Notes: generated by a model from the sequence alone, not told the origin. Numbered from the stretch's first letter, positions 23,775-34,043 are shown. The stretch: DNA of 34,442 nucleotides from Chitinophagales bacterium (GCA_016786765.1 JAEUUZ010000022.1:1-34442); one strand, 5' to 3'. Numbers and translations are program-made.

Positions 23775-24881
23775 ATGATTAAACCATTCGATCAGCAGCC
23801 AGCAATACTTCTTTTAGCCGATGGCACTATATTCTACGGCAAATCTTTAGGAAAAATTGGCACCACATCCGGTGAAATTTGTTTCAACACCGGCATGACC
23901 GGCTACCAAGAAGTGTTTACCGATCCATCTTATTTTGGTCAGATTATTATTATGACCAACGATCATATTGGTAATTATGGTGCATTGGATACAGAGGTGG
24001 AATCGAAGCGTATTGCTATTTCCGGCTTAATTTGCAAGAAATTTTCAGCACATAATTTTTCGCGTTTGTCGGCAACAGAGTCGCTTCAAGCATATTTCGA
24101 GACAAATAATTTAGTGGGTATTTCTGATGTGGATACTAGAGCCTTAACCATCCATGTACGTGAAAACGGAGCCATGAATTGCATTATTTCATCGGAGATA
24201 ACTGATGTCGAAATACTGAAAAAGAAATTGGCTGAGACACCCGATATGAGCGGTTTAGATTTAGCCAAAGAGGTGTCTACCAAAGCGGTGTATTTTACCG
24301 GAAATGAATCAGCACCCTACAAAGTTGCAGTGTTAGATTGTGGCGTGAAACAAAGTATTCTCAACTGTTTGACCGATGCAGGAGTATATGCGAAGGTCTT
24401 TAATGCCTCTACATCATTTGAAGAGATGAAAGCCTGGAACCCAAATGGATATTTTATTTCCAATGGTCCGGGAGACCCATCGGCAATGCCGTATGCCATT
24501 GCAACCGTAAAACAAATTCAGGACAGTGGGAAACCGGTATTTGGAATTTGTTTAGGTCATCAGTTGTTAGCTTTGGCGAATGGGGTACCAACCTATAAAA
24601 TGCACCATGGGCATCGTGGCTTGAACCATCCGGTGAAAAATCTAGAGACCGGTATTTCCGAAATCACCTCACAAAATCACGGTTTTGCAGTAAGCAGAGC
24701 AGATGTGGCTAAAAATCCGAATATTGAAATAACACACATCAATCTCAATGATGATACGGTAGAAGGAATTCGTGTAAAAAACGCAAAAGCATTTTCTGTA
24801 CAACATCACCCTGAAGCAAGTCCAGGTCCTCACGATTCGCGTTATTTATTCCATCAGTTTATCGAAATGATGCAAAATTAA
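23775..24881 (+). CDS. carA: Carbamoyl-phosphate synthase small chain (glutamine-hydrolysing)
   Basis: CarA is the glutaminase subunit that feeds ammonia to CarB for pyrimidine and arginine synthesis. The 368 residues show the N-terminal CPSase_sm_chain domain (ICFNTGMTGYQEVFTDPSY) and the class I glutamine amidotransferase domain, with the nucleophile C259 in GICLGHQ and the rest of the triad in QHHPEASPGPHDS (H345, E347). All three residues are present. carB is not in the window, so the operon is split in this organism. A putative lipoprotein gene follows 2 bp after the stop codon and is probably co-transcribed. Confidence 0.96.
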   Translation: MIKPFDQQPAILLLADGTIFYGKSLGKIGTTSGEICFNTGMTGYQEVFTDPSYFGQIIIMTNDHIGNYGALDTEVESKRIAISGLICKKFSAHNFSRLSATESLQAYFETNNLVGISDVDTRALTIHVRENGAMNCIISSEITDVEILKKKLAETPDMSGLDLAKEVSTKAVYFTGNESAPYKVAVLDCGVKQSILNCLTDAGVYAKVFNASTSFEEMKAWNPNGYFISNGPGDPSAMPYAIATVKQIQDSGKPVFGICLGHQLLALANGVPTYKMHHGHRGLNHPVKNLETGISEITSQNHGFAVSRADVAKNPNIEITHINLNDDTVEGIRVKNAKAFSVQHHPEASPGPHDSRYLFHQFIEMMQN

Positions 24882-24883
24882 AA

Positions 24884-25501
24884 ATGGACAAGCATAGCGT
24901 TCATATTGTTTTTGCACTTTTTATCGGATTGATTTTGTGTGCGTGTAAACCTAAGTCCGATGGCATTGAACATCTCGGAAATGTCGAAAAAGAGGCCATT
25001 GCAGCCGATACCTCTACACAAGTGATTATCGATAATTCGTTTGAGTTTGTGAAAGATTTGGATTTCAAAGAACGAAGATTTACAGTACTTACAGGGGGGT
25101 ATGTTGATTTTAAGCAAGTGGTTGTAGTGGAAACCAAAACCAATCAACAGTTCGATACATTGTATCGTCTTTCGCCTGATTCGATAACTCGCATAGTTGC
25201 TGCCTTTGTCACAGATTTGGATATAGATAAGTCGCCTGAATTGCATTTGATTTTTAAGCATTTACCGTCAAATGCCCTATCCGATAGTGTTGTGTTGAAA
25301 TACAATGGACGTTGGACCAAAGCCACTTTCGAAACGAATAAGAAATTAGTAGGAGTGGAGTGGTCAGTGAAAGACGGTTTTCTAGTCGAAAAAGGTAATT
25401 TATTAAATAATACAAAAGATACGGTTCAGGGTTACGAATGGCTTTATTTCAAACTAAAAAATAATATTTTCAAACCCGAAAAGGCTGAGGCCGTTTTATA
25501 G
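24884..25501 (+). CDS. Putative lipoprotein, unknown function
   Basis: The 205-residue protein begins with a lipoprotein signal (VFALFIGLILCAC; Cys at 19 or 21 in a CAC motif), so it is probably lipid-anchored in the envelope. The mature part is rich in charged residues and beta strands. The phrase TDLDIDKSPELHLIF resembles the calcium-binding-like loop of VCBS/FG-GAP-type proteins, but only one copy is present. I cannot name a family. It lies 2 bp after carA and 33 bp before eno, so it sits inside an otherwise metabolic transcript. Confidence 0.7.
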   Translation: MDKHSVHIVFALFIGLILCACKPKSDGIEHLGNVEKEAIAADTSTQVIIDNSFEFVKDLDFKERRFTVLTGGYVDFKQVVVVETKTNQQFDTLYRLSPDSITRIVAAFVTDLDIDKSPELHLIFKHLPSNALSDSVVLKYNGRWTKATFETNKKLVGVEWSVKDGFLVEKGNLLNNTKDTVQGYEWLYFKLKNNIFKPEKAEAVL

Positions 25502-26824
<1,323 letters not shown>

Positions 26825-26863
26825 TGCCTTTCGTTGGCATGAAACTTGTTTAGGAATGGGCCT

Positions 26864-27991
26864 ATGCGATTAAGTTTATTCCTGTTGTTATTCAGTCTAT
26901 CTTCTCTTACTTACGCCCAAAAGTATCAGGGGGATGCGTTATTGTCTATCTTAGGACAGCAGAAAGATAGTAGCGAAACCTATAAAACATTTGCTCGTGA
27001 ATGGGGTTTGGGTCGTAAAACAGCTATGCCCGAAAAAGGGATTAAGGTGAATAAAAATAGTGAGACAGGGAGAATTATTGCCATTTCTTTTGCCGGTAAA
27101 GGTTACGAAGTAGGCGATGTGAAATTCAATAAGTTTGAAGGACAGATGCCTTTTGGTTTATCGATGAGTGATGATTATACGGCATTAAGAAATAAGCTAG
27201 GTGTTCCAAAAAAAGATGCTGAAACTGTATCTAAATTCGCAAAAAATGGCTTGAGTATAATTGCAACTTTCTCCAATAAATCGAAAACCAAATTGCAAGT
27301 TGTAAAGATTAGTTTAGGCTTTGGGGTGTTGGAATATAACCCCAATGCAGACGAAAATAGCGATGTTTCATCTGATGTAAAGAATGAACCTGTCAAAGAA
27401 GAAAAGGCATCAACCGATGTAAAAAAAGTGGAGCCCGCTAGTTCAAAAGAAAAAGTTGTTATTAGCGAGACCATGCCGGCTGATTTCTCTTCTTCAAAGT
27501 CTGCTCCTCGAAATACAAGTGCTTCATTGTCAAAAAAATCAGAGTTCTACAAACGCGTAATGGAAGTAATGGAAGCAGGTTCGGAATCTTATTTTGAAAG
27601 CATTCAGGCACCTTCAGAAACATTGGTATCTAACTTTTGGAATTACAAATACACTCACCAAAGTACAGTAAAAATACCTGGGGAAAAGTACAATTTTATA
27701 TATCGGTTTCCATTTGCTACTTCACAGAAAGATTTTGTAGTAGTGCTGAAAGATGGGAATTACGATGCTTCGTTTAAACAAACATACGATGAGTTTCTAT
27801 CCAAAATAAAAGCTGATTTTACGCCCGCTGAAGGATGGAAGTACACTAACCCTTTGGATGAAAATGCTAACTTTCCACTCAAAGATTTCGAAGCACAAAA
27901 TGCGAAGTATGGTTCGATAGTATTGGATTATCACCAAAATCCCCAAGGACAAAGTGTTTTGTATCTTCGATTCTTACTATATTATGATTAG
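26864..27991 (+). CDS. Secreted protein, first of a tandem paralog pair
   Basis: From the ATG at 26864 the protein has 375 residues; the longer reading begins with TTG at 26846. A signal peptide (MRLSLFLLLFSLSSLTYA) is followed by an N-terminal domain with MPFGLSMSDDYTALRNKLG, then a low-complexity Ser/Lys/Glu/Val linker (about residues 160-220), and a C-terminal domain with YNFIYRFPFATSQKDFVVVL and GSIVLDYHQNPQGQSVLYLR. The next gene has the same two domains without the linker. I do not recognise the family. Export is inferred from the signal peptide. The next gene starts inside its last codons, so translation is coupled. Confidence 0.72.
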   Translation: MRLSLFLLLFSLSSLTYAQKYQGDALLSILGQQKDSSETYKTFAREWGLGRKTAMPEKGIKVNKNSETGRIIAISFAGKGYEVGDVKFNKFEGQMPFGLSMSDDYTALRNKLGVPKKDAETVSKFAKNGLSIIATFSNKSKTKLQVVKISLGFGVLEYNPNADENSDVSSDVKNEPVKEEKASTDVKKVEPASSKEKVVISETMPADFSSSKSAPRNTSASLSKKSEFYKRVMEVMEAGSESYFESIQAPSETLVSNFWNYKYTHQSTVKIPGEKYNFIYRFPFATSQKDFVVVLKDGNYDASFKQTYDEFLSKIKADFTPAEGWKYTNPLDENANFPLKDFEAQNAKYGSIVLDYHQNPQGQSVLYLRFLLYYD

Positions 27992-28949
27992 GAAATCACT
28001 TTTTTGCGGTCTGTTTTTTTTATTGGCGTTGACAACATTTGCCCAGTCTGAAGAGTTGCTTAAGGTATTGGAAACTCCCATTGCAACTGAGGCGTTCATG
28101 TTCTATAGGGCTAAGAATCAATTAGACAACTCGCTTTCCAATCCTCGTTCCGGACTTAAATTATATACGGATGCCAATCGTCAGAAAGTAAAAACGGTGA
28201 TGTTTACGAATGCGAATCAAAATATTAATCAGAAAATTTTCAATCGATACAACGGAACTTTACCCTTTAATTTATCATTCAACTATTCCTTCAATGATAT
28301 TCGCACAAAAGTAGAGAAATCTTGTTCAAATAATGCCGGATTTGCTTGCTTTAAGCGTGATAACATACTTGTAACGATTGATTTTTCCGATCCTTTGAAA
28401 ATGGATTCTATACTCACCATTTCTTTTCGATATGATACTATAGCTACCACAAAACAAAGTTCCAATGAAGTGGTGAATGATATTTATGCAAATCTAGATA
28501 CACAGAATACGTTCAAGTCGTCTATCCTTGGAATATTTGCATCCGCGCAAAATTATGATTTAAAGAATGTGTTACAATATAAATGGCAACGTGAAAATAT
28601 ATGGAATTATATTCATACCTACAGAACTACAGTTACCGTTCCCGGTGAGCTCTATAACTTTGTATACTCATTTCCTTTCGAAAATTCACAACGCGATTTT
28701 GTGAGTGTATTGGCTGAAACGCATCATCAGATACAACCTGTTTATGATCGCTATGCTGATTTGATACTAACTAGTTTCCCCGTTGTGGAAGGTTGGGAAT
28801 ACAGTTATCATGTAAACAAAGAAAAGCCGAATGCTCCCCGTGATTTAATTATGCGCCATCCAAAAATCGGCACTTTTGTGTTAGATTATACCATGTCACC
28901 CTATGGTGTTGAAGTAGTGTATCTCCGCTTCTTATTCCTGTATCATTAA
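27984..28949 (+). CDS. Secreted protein, second of the tandem paralog pair
   Basis: The protein has 321 residues from the ATG at 27984; this start overlaps the previous gene by 8 bp and gives a good signal peptide (MIRKSLFCGLFFLLALTTFA). The N-terminal domain has LPFNLSFNYSFNDIRTKVE, matching LPFGLS-YTALRNKLG of its neighbour. The C-terminal domain has YNFVYSFPFENSQRDFVSVL and GTFVLDYTMSPYGVEVVYLR, matching the neighbour almost motif for motif. Two Cys (SCSNNAGFACFK) are specific to this copy and could form a disulfide. The function is unknown. The stop codon overlaps that of convergent galK by 4 bp. Confidence 0.72.
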   Translation: MIRKSLFCGLFFLLALTTFAQSEELLKVLETPIATEAFMFYRAKNQLDNSLSNPRSGLKLYTDANRQKVKTVMFTNANQNINQKIFNRYNGTLPFNLSFNYSFNDIRTKVEKSCSNNAGFACFKRDNILVTIDFSDPLKMDSILTISFRYDTIATTKQSSNEVVNDIYANLDTQNTFKSSILGIFASAQNYDLKNVLQYKWQRENIWNYIHTYRTTVTVPGELYNFVYSFPFENSQRDFVSVLAETHHQIQPVYDRYADLILTSFPVVEGWEYSYHVNKEKPNAPRDLIMRHPKIGTFVLDYTMSPYGVEVVYLRFLFLYH

Positions 28950-30052
28950 TTATTGATGCTATCAACACCATCGCAGGCAAATGTTGCATACACCTCACAA
29001 TTTAGTCCTGTTGCTTTTGTGTAAGACGTTGTAACTACTTCAGTAAAATCCTCAATCGATTCATTCTTTACTAGAGCAATAGCGCAACCGCCAAAGCCTG
29101 CACCGGTCATACGTGCACCCAAACAACCCAGTACTTCTTGCGCTGTTTCTGCCAACATGTCCAACTCTAATCCGCTTACTTCAAAATCGTATTTAAGCGA
29201 TGCATGTGAAGCGTTCATTAACTTCCCGAACGTGAATAAATCGCCATTCTCCAACATTTTTTTAGAAAGATTTACGCGCAGTTGTTCTGCAATAACATGT
29301 CTTGCTCGTTTGATTAACGCTTCATCTTTCAGTAACAACAAATGTTCCATACGCGCTTCTGCTAATGTTTGAATTGGCGCATGTTGTTGAAGTATGCGTA
29401 AAGCTTCATCACAACTGGCTTTTCGCTCGTTATAAGCCGATTTAATTAGCGATCGTGGTTTCTTGCTGTTCAAGATGAGTAAGCTGTAATCATCGAGTTC
29501 GAAAGGGATATGCTCATAGTTAAGGGTATTGCAATCCAACAAAATCGCGTGCTCTTTTTTGCTATTGGCAACAGCAAACTGATCCATGATTCCGCATTTT
29601 ACACCAATAAAATCGTTTTCTACTTTTTGACAAAATTGAGCCAAATGTTTTCTATTGATTTGAATATCTAAAAGGTCTTGGACGATGAAGGCAGTAAGTA
29701 CTTCAATGGCTGCAGAAGAAGAAAGGCCCGAGCCTTCTGGTAGGTTGCTGTCAAAAGAAATTGCTATTGAAGGTAAGTTTAGTCCTTCCATTTGCAAGTG
29801 CTTTAAAATTCCTAAGGGATAGTTACTCCATTCATTTTTCGGTTCAAACTCAGGTAACTCATTTATCTGAAATTCGAATTGATTTGCATGTGCTGCTGAA
29901 GACAATTTAATTTCACCTTGTGAATTATTGGTTACAGTAGCACTAATGCCAAGGTCAATGGCACAAGGCATTACTAGTCCGCCATTATAATCTAAATGTT
30001 CTCCTATTAAATTTACACGACCTGGAGCAAAATATTTTTTTTCAATGGTCAT
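28946..30052 (-). CDS. galK: Galactokinase
   Basis: GalK phosphorylates galactose at C1 with ATP, the first committed step of the Leloir pathway. The 368 residues show the GHMP-kinase motifs in order: the galactose-binding signature GRVNLIGEHLDYNGG (11-25), the phosphate-binding LPEGSGLSSSAAIEVL, CGIMDQFAV with the catalytic-base Asp, and the C-terminal GARMTGAGFGGCAIALV. The start codon overlaps the galT stop by one base (TAATG), so the two are translationally coupled. galE, galM and a galactose transporter are not in the window. The gene ends in a 4-bp overlap with the convergent secreted-protein gene. Confidence 0.96.
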   Translation of the reverse strand: MTIEKKYFAPGRVNLIGEHLDYNGGLVMPCAIDLGISATVTNNSQGEIKLSSAAHANQFEFQINELPEFEPKNEWSNYPLGILKHLQMEGLNLPSIAISFDSNLPEGSGLSSSAAIEVLTAFIVQDLLDIQINRKHLAQFCQKVENDFIGVKCGIMDQFAVANSKKEHAILLDCNTLNYEHIPFELDDYSLLILNSKKPRSLIKSAYNERKASCDEALRILQQHAPIQTLAEARMEHLLLLKDEALIKRARHVIAEQLRVNLSKKMLENGDLFTFGKLMNASHASLKYDFEVSGLELDMLAETAQEVLGCLGARMTGAGFGGCAIALVKNESIEDFTEVVTTSYTKATGLNCEVYATFACDGVDSINN

Positions 30053-31020
30053 TACTTATGCATTTTATCTCTAAAAATTTGTGCACACTCATCAATATCC
30101 AAAGGATTTGCAGCTGCACCTGCGCCCATTTCACTACCTGCATAATATTTGATTTTATCTTTTGCACGCAATGGAGGATAGAACTCTACATGAAAACGGA
30201 AATAGTTAGAACAATCAGCATATCTTTTTGTATTCACAGGCGATTGATGAATACACATCATGTAAGGGAAAGGTCGGTCGTAAATTGCATCAAAGCCTTT
30301 GGTAAGTTGTTTTAAAAGAAACCCGAACGATTTCTTTTCTGCTTCATTAAAATCAGAAAAGTTGAGCAAATTATTTTTTGCAACAATGAAAACGCCAAAC
30401 GGATAATCCGTAAAATAAGGGATGTAGGCCATGAAGTGTTTATTTTCTGCAACTACTCGCTTTTTGTACGCAAATTCCGATTGGTTCAAATCGTCAAACA
30501 AATTGCGTTTGTGTTTGTTGAAATACTTTTTGCAATTATCGAGCTCCGACTTTATTTTGAAGGGAATCCAAGAATAGGCGTATAGTTGACCATGCGGATG
30601 TGGCATGGTTACACCTACTTCTTCTCCTCTGTTTTCAAACTCAAAAATGTATTTGATTTTCTTATCCTTTGCTAATGCAATAAAGCGCGAAGTCCATAAT
30701 TCTACAAGCTTAAAGATGTGCTCATCACTAAGTTCGTAAAGTTTAATATCGTGTTTCGGAGAATATAAAAGCACTTCGCATTTTCCATATGCTTTTTTGT
30801 TTTTTACAATTGAGGTATTGTATGCTTCAATTGTATCAGGCTTTTGAGACAATACAGGAAAGTCGTTAGGATATGAAAATACATCAAAATCATTGGGTAC
30901 CTTTTTCCCTTCACCCGGACAAAAGGCGCACCAATTATGAGGCATATGCGGACGGTGCTGTCGATTAGTAGCCACCATGGTATAGGTATCAAGTAGCGGA
31001 TTCCATCTTAGTTCAGCCAT
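30052..31020 (-). CDS. galT: Galactose-1-phosphate uridylyltransferase
   Basis: GalT exchanges UMP between UDP-glucose and galactose-1-phosphate. The 322-residue protein shows the zinc-site pair CAFC (31-34), VTMPHPHGQLYAYSW (137-151) with the nucleophilic His as the second His of HPH (H143), and IHQSPVNTKRYADCSNYFRF with downstream His residues. The active site is complete. It is the first gene of the galT-galK pair on the minus strand, and its start lies 43 bp from the start of the divergent gamma-carbonic-anhydrase-like gene, so the promoters of both must share this short gap. The length is slightly below that of the E. coli enzyme. Confidence 0.94.
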   Translation of the reverse strand: MAELRWNPLLDTYTMVATNRQHRPHMPHNWCAFCPGEGKKVPNDFDVFSYPNDFPVLSQKPDTIEAYNTSIVKNKKAYGKCEVLLYSPKHDIKLYELSDEHIFKLVELWTSRFIALAKDKKIKYIFEFENRGEEVGVTMPHPHGQLYAYSWIPFKIKSELDNCKKYFNKHKRNLFDDLNQSEFAYKKRVVAENKHFMAYIPYFTDYPFGVFIVAKNNLLNFSDFNEAEKKSFGFLLKQLTKGFDAIYDRPFPYMMCIHQSPVNTKRYADCSNYFRFHVEFYPPLRAKDKIKYYAGSEMGAGAAANPLDIDECAQIFRDKMHK

Positions 31021-31063
31021 TCAAAATTTATTTTGTAAGAAAATTAAACTTGTTTTGTATTCT

Positions 31064-31576
31064 ATGAGTAGATACGAAGAACAATTAAAAGCACAGGTGA
31101 AAATAGGTAAAAATGTTTTCATTGCGCCTAATGCTACTATACTGGGTAATATTTCTTTAGCCGATAACGTTTCTATATGGTATGGAGCAATCCTTCGTGC
31201 TGATATGGATGCTATTACCATCGGATGCCGAACCAATGTTCAAGATGGAGTAATCATGCATACCGATCCTTTAAAACCAATTACAGTAGGAGAGGAGAAT
31301 ATTATTGGTCATGGGGCTATTCTTCATGGTTGCACTATCGGGAATAATAATTTAATCGGAATTCGATCTACAGTTTTGAACAAAGCAAGAATTGGGAATT
31401 ACTGTATCATTGGAGCACATGCATTAATAACGGAAGGAATGGAAGTTCCTGATTATTCAATGGTTTTAGGCTCTCCGGGTAAAATTGTAAAGCAATTGCC
31501 GGATTCCATTATTGATCAACTTAAGTTAGGTGCTTTTGCCTATGTGCACGAAGCAATGAAATATTTGGAATCGTGA
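31064..31576 (+). CDS. Gamma-carbonic-anhydrase-family hexapeptide protein
   Basis: The 170-residue protein (ATG at 31064; a TTG at 31055 is the only longer start) is a left-handed beta-helix with hexapeptide repeats such as VFIAPNATILGNISL and IGNNNLIGIRSTVLNKARIG. The zinc ligands of the gamma-carbonic-anhydrase family are present: H66 in IMHTD, and H83 and H88 in GHGAILHGC. The family includes true carbonic anhydrases as well as YrdA/PaaY-like proteins without shown activity, so I do not claim catalysis. The stop overlaps the GTG start of the glycosyltransferase gene by 4 bp (GTGA), so the two are co-translated. Confidence 0.85.
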   Translation: MSRYEEQLKAQVKIGKNVFIAPNATILGNISLADNVSIWYGAILRADMDAITIGCRTNVQDGVIMHTDPLKPITVGEENIIGHGAILHGCTIGNNNLIGIRSTVLNKARIGNYCIIGAHALITEGMEVPDYSMVLGSPGKIVKQLPDSIIDQLKLGAFAYVHEAMKYLES

Positions 31577-32559
31577 AAAAGATACTTGTTATACGATTTT
31601 CATCCATTGGCGATATTGTGCTCACTACGCCTGTTATACGATGTATTAAGGAGCAAGTAAAGGATGTAGAATTACATTTCATTACCAAAGACGAAAATCG
31701 ACAAATTTTAGCTGAAAATCCTTATATCGATAAGTTGCTTTTTCTGCAGTCGTCTCTTTGGAAAACAGCACAAATGCTTAAGCGTGAGCGATACGATTAT
31801 GTTATAGACTTACATCATAATCAACGGACTTGGTTGCTGAAACGAATGTTGGGTGTAAAATCTTTTTCATTCCCTAAGCTCAATTTTGAAAAATGGTTGA
31901 TGGTGAATTTCAAAATCAATCAGCTGCCAGCGCTTCATATCGTTGATCGATATTTTGAAGCGGTGAAGCACATTGGCGTAGAAAACGATGGTAAAGGGCT
32001 AGATTTTTTTGTTGGAAAGGGACTCGGTGAAATGCAAAGTATTGAGGGTCCATATATTGCTTGGGCCATAGGAGCGAAACAACAAACTAAGCAGTTGCCG
32101 GTGCATAAAATAATCGAAGCATTGAATAGTGAATATTTTCCTACTATGAAAGTCGTTCTTCTAGGCGGTAAAGAGGACAGTTCGAAAGCTGATCAAATTA
32201 TAGCCGGCACGCAGCACAGCAATGTGGTATCGCTTGTTGGTAAATGTAGTTTGCAAGTATCTGCATCGGTTGTACAATCGGCTCAATTGGTTATCACCAA
32301 CGATACAGGTTTAATGCATATCGCAGCTGCAATGCAACGCCCTATTGTTTCGCTTTGGGGAAATACCATTCCTGCATTTGGTATGTTTCCATATTACGGC
32401 CAAACTCAAACTGAAAATCGAATAGTACAAGTGCCTGAATTGGATTGTCGCCCATGTTCTAAAATTGGCTATAACACTTGTCCGAAGGGCCATTTTAAAT
32501 GTATGCAAAATATAGCAGTTCCTGAATTGATAGAACACATAAAAATGCTTATACAGTGA
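31573..32559 (+). CDS. Glycosyltransferase family 9 (heptosyltransferase-like)
   Basis: The 328-residue protein has the GT9 N-terminus KKILVIRFSSIGDIVLTTPV, in which the acidic residue after the glycine binds the acceptor, and the C-terminal donor-binding stretch ITNDTGLMHIAAAMQRPIVS followed by LWGNT. Four Cys cluster late in the chain (DCRPCSKIGYNTCPKGHFKC), a pattern common in GT9 proteins. It probably adds a sugar to the lipopolysaccharide core at the inner membrane; heptose as donor is family knowledge, not shown. The start is GTG at 31573, overlapping the stop of the previous gene; the N-terminus fits the family exactly. The convergent DUF4294 gene ends 1 bp away. Confidence 0.88.
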   Translation: MKKILVIRFSSIGDIVLTTPVIRCIKEQVKDVELHFITKDENRQILAENPYIDKLLFLQSSLWKTAQMLKRERYDYVIDLHHNQRTWLLKRMLGVKSFSFPKLNFEKWLMVNFKINQLPALHIVDRYFEAVKHIGVENDGKGLDFFVGKGLGEMQSIEGPYIAWAIGAKQQTKQLPVHKIIEALNSEYFPTMKVVLLGGKEDSSKADQIIAGTQHSNVVSLVGKCSLQVSASVVQSAQLVITNDTGLMHIAAAMQRPIVSLWGNTIPAFGMFPYYGQTQTENRIVQVPELDCRPCSKIGYNTCPKGHFKCMQNIAVPELIEHIKMLIQ

Positions 32560-32560
32560 G

Positions 32561-33142
32561 TTAACGGACTGAATATTCCGACCCCAATGATCGGATGGCC
32601 ATTTCCATAATCCACTCTTTATTTGGGTCGTATTTTTCTTTAAGATTATAATCGTAGTGTTTGGCCACAATTTGCCAAGTGAATGCAGAGAACCCTCCTT
32701 TCACATTTTTAATAATCTCGTAGCAATTGTTTCCGGTTTCTCGGTTAATCAATTTTACCAACACTTTCCCTTGGCCAATCGTCAAGTCGCGAAGTTCCTT
32801 CTCAAATTTTTCACGCATTTCTTTTTCAAGATCTTTTCTGTAATGGCGATAATCTCTCTTTTTCTCACTTCCTTTTTTGTCGTTTACATCAACATACAAC
32901 TGCTTTGCCATTTTTACATAGGGCAAAACTTTTCGAATTCTGCTTCTGCATAACCAATACTCTCTTTCATCATCCGGATTTCGGAATTGGAAAACGGTCA
33001 CATCTTTCAGTGTAATATTCACCGATGTATCAACAGTTGTAATTGATGTTGAATCTATTTCAGATGCCATAGCAAACTGCGACAGCAAGAGCATCAAAGT
33101 CAAAAACACGAATGTCCCAATGTTTAACCTATGATTTTTCAT
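32561..33142 (-). CDS. DUF4294 protein, exported
   Basis: From the ATG at 33142 the protein has 193 residues with a signal peptide (LNIGTFVFLTLMLLLSQFAMA). The DUF4294 domain follows, recognisable by DERYW-like spacing in NPDDEREYWLCRSRIRKVLP, a lysine/arginine-rich middle, then LTIGQGKVLVKLINRETG and KGGFSAFTWQIVAKHYDYNL. The function of DUF4294 is unknown; a periplasmic place is inferred. Longer starts exist (ATG at 33178, TTG at 33196) but would put a basic stretch before the signal peptide. It is convergent with the GT9 gene at a distance of 1 bp. Confidence 0.8.
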   Translation of the reverse strand: MKNHRLNIGTFVFLTLMLLLSQFAMASEIDSTSITTVDTSVNITLKDVTVFQFRNPDDEREYWLCRSRIRKVLPYVKMAKQLYVDVNDKKGSEKKRDYRHYRKDLEKEMREKFEKELRDLTIGQGKVLVKLINRETGNNCYEIIKNVKGGFSAFTWQIVAKHYDYNLKEKYDPNKEWIMEMAIRSLGSEYSVR

Positions 33143-33273
33143 ATTATACCTTTTAATTACCTGTAGTACTAATCTCATACCAAATTGTACTTTCAAGCTA
33201 ATTTAGTTTGTTTATTTTAACAGATGGAAAATCTATTTTTATGGAAATTCTTCTCTTATTACGTCAAAGCGAT

Positions 33274-33281
33274 TAATTTTG
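33274..33281 (+). promoter_or_regulatory. -7 box upstream of the small lipoprotein genes
   Basis: TAATTTTG fits TAnnTTTG and lies 29 bp before the ATG at 33310. At the -33 position only TTC is found, so the match is partial. Confidence 0.4.
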
Positions 33282-33309
33282 CAACAATTTTTAAAACAAA
33301 AAAAACAAC

Positions 33310-33552
33310 ATGAAAAAAATAACAGGATTATTGATAGCAAGTGTCTTCGTTGGCGCTGTGTTATCTAGCTGTGGCGACAAATATGTGCCACTGACAGAAG
33401 AACAAAAAACGGCAAAGGCAGATTCAATTTTTACAGCTACTTCTGAAGCTTACAAAGCAGAGAAAGAGGCAGCTTGTGCAGCAGAAATGCAAGCAAAAGT
33501 AGAGGCTAAAGTTCAAGAATTAACGGCAGCTGCAGCTACTGCTACCAATTAA
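33310..33552 (+). CDS. Small lipoprotein, coiled-coil-like
   Basis: The 80-residue product has a lipoprotein signal with lipobox LSSC (Cys at 21), so the mature chain is only about 60 residues and is lipid-anchored. The mature part is Ala/Glu/Lys-rich and probably helical (TATSEAYKAEKEAACAAEMQ, then AKVEAKVQELTAA). It shares the block AAC-A---AKV with the next gene (AACDAKVNESAQ), so the two are related. I know no family. Small helical lipoproteins of this kind may act as envelope spacers, but that is a guess. The next gene begins 24 bp downstream and is likely co-transcribed. Confidence 0.7.
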   Translation: MKKITGLLIASVFVGAVLSSCGDKYVPLTEEQKTAKADSIFTATSEAYKAEKEAACAAEMQAKVEAKVQELTAAAATATN

Positions 33553-33575
33553 TTAATCCAATAAAAAAACTAGAA

Positions 33576-34025
33576 ATGAAAAAAGCACTTATAAAATTAT
33601 CAGCACTTGCAACTATAGGATTAGTTATGGCAAGTTGCAGCAATGAAGAAGCGAATAAAAAGGCTGCTGAAGCCGATAACGCTGCAATTCAAACATTAGT
33701 AGATTCAAAAACTGCAAATATTGATGCAGAGGTATCTGCAGCATGTGATGCTAAAGTAAATGAATCTGCTCAAGCTATTGTAGATTCTTTGGCTAAAGCT
33801 ACACCAGCTAAAGCTGTTGCTAAAGCGGTAACTCCGGTTAAAAAGGCACCGGTAAAACCGGCAGCTCCTGCAAAGAAAGAAGAGCCTAAAAAAGGATTTG
33901 GCGGTAAAGTAGGAGATGATGCAGGCAGTACTAAAGCTGGGGGATTTGGTGGTCAAGTGAAAGACGCTAACTCGACAACAACAGAAACACCAAAGAAAAA
34001 AGGATTTGGTGGTCAAGTAAAATAA
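33576..34025 (+). CDS. Small lipoprotein with GFGG-V-K repeats
   Basis: The 149-residue product has a lipoprotein signal with lipobox MASC (Cys at 21), a helical Ala/Asp/Glu-rich part (to about 75) related to the previous gene, a Lys/Pro/Ala linker (about 76-105) and three C-terminal repeats: KKGFGGKVG, GGFGGQVKD and KKGFGGQVK, the last ending the protein. The repeat spacing is about 20 residues with Ser/Thr/Asp-rich spacers. The basic, flexible tail could bind peptidoglycan, a polyanion or a partner protein; this is inference. I recognise no family. A 28-bp perfect palindrome with a T run ends the transcript. Confidence 0.7.
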   Translation: MKKALIKLSALATIGLVMASCSNEEANKKAAEADNAAIQTLVDSKTANIDAEVSAACDAKVNESAQAIVDSLAKATPAKAVAKAVTPVKKAPVKPAAPAKKEEPKKGFGGKVGDDAGSTKAGGFGGQVKDANSTTTETPKKKGFGGQVK

Positions 34026-34043
34026 GCAAACAGATATTCATGG

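Noticed and set aside
32311-32670. 119-codon minus-strand frame extending over the end of the GT9 gene
   Set aside because: It overlaps the conserved C-terminus of the glycosyltransferase and the end of the DUF4294 gene; no start context or motif supports it.
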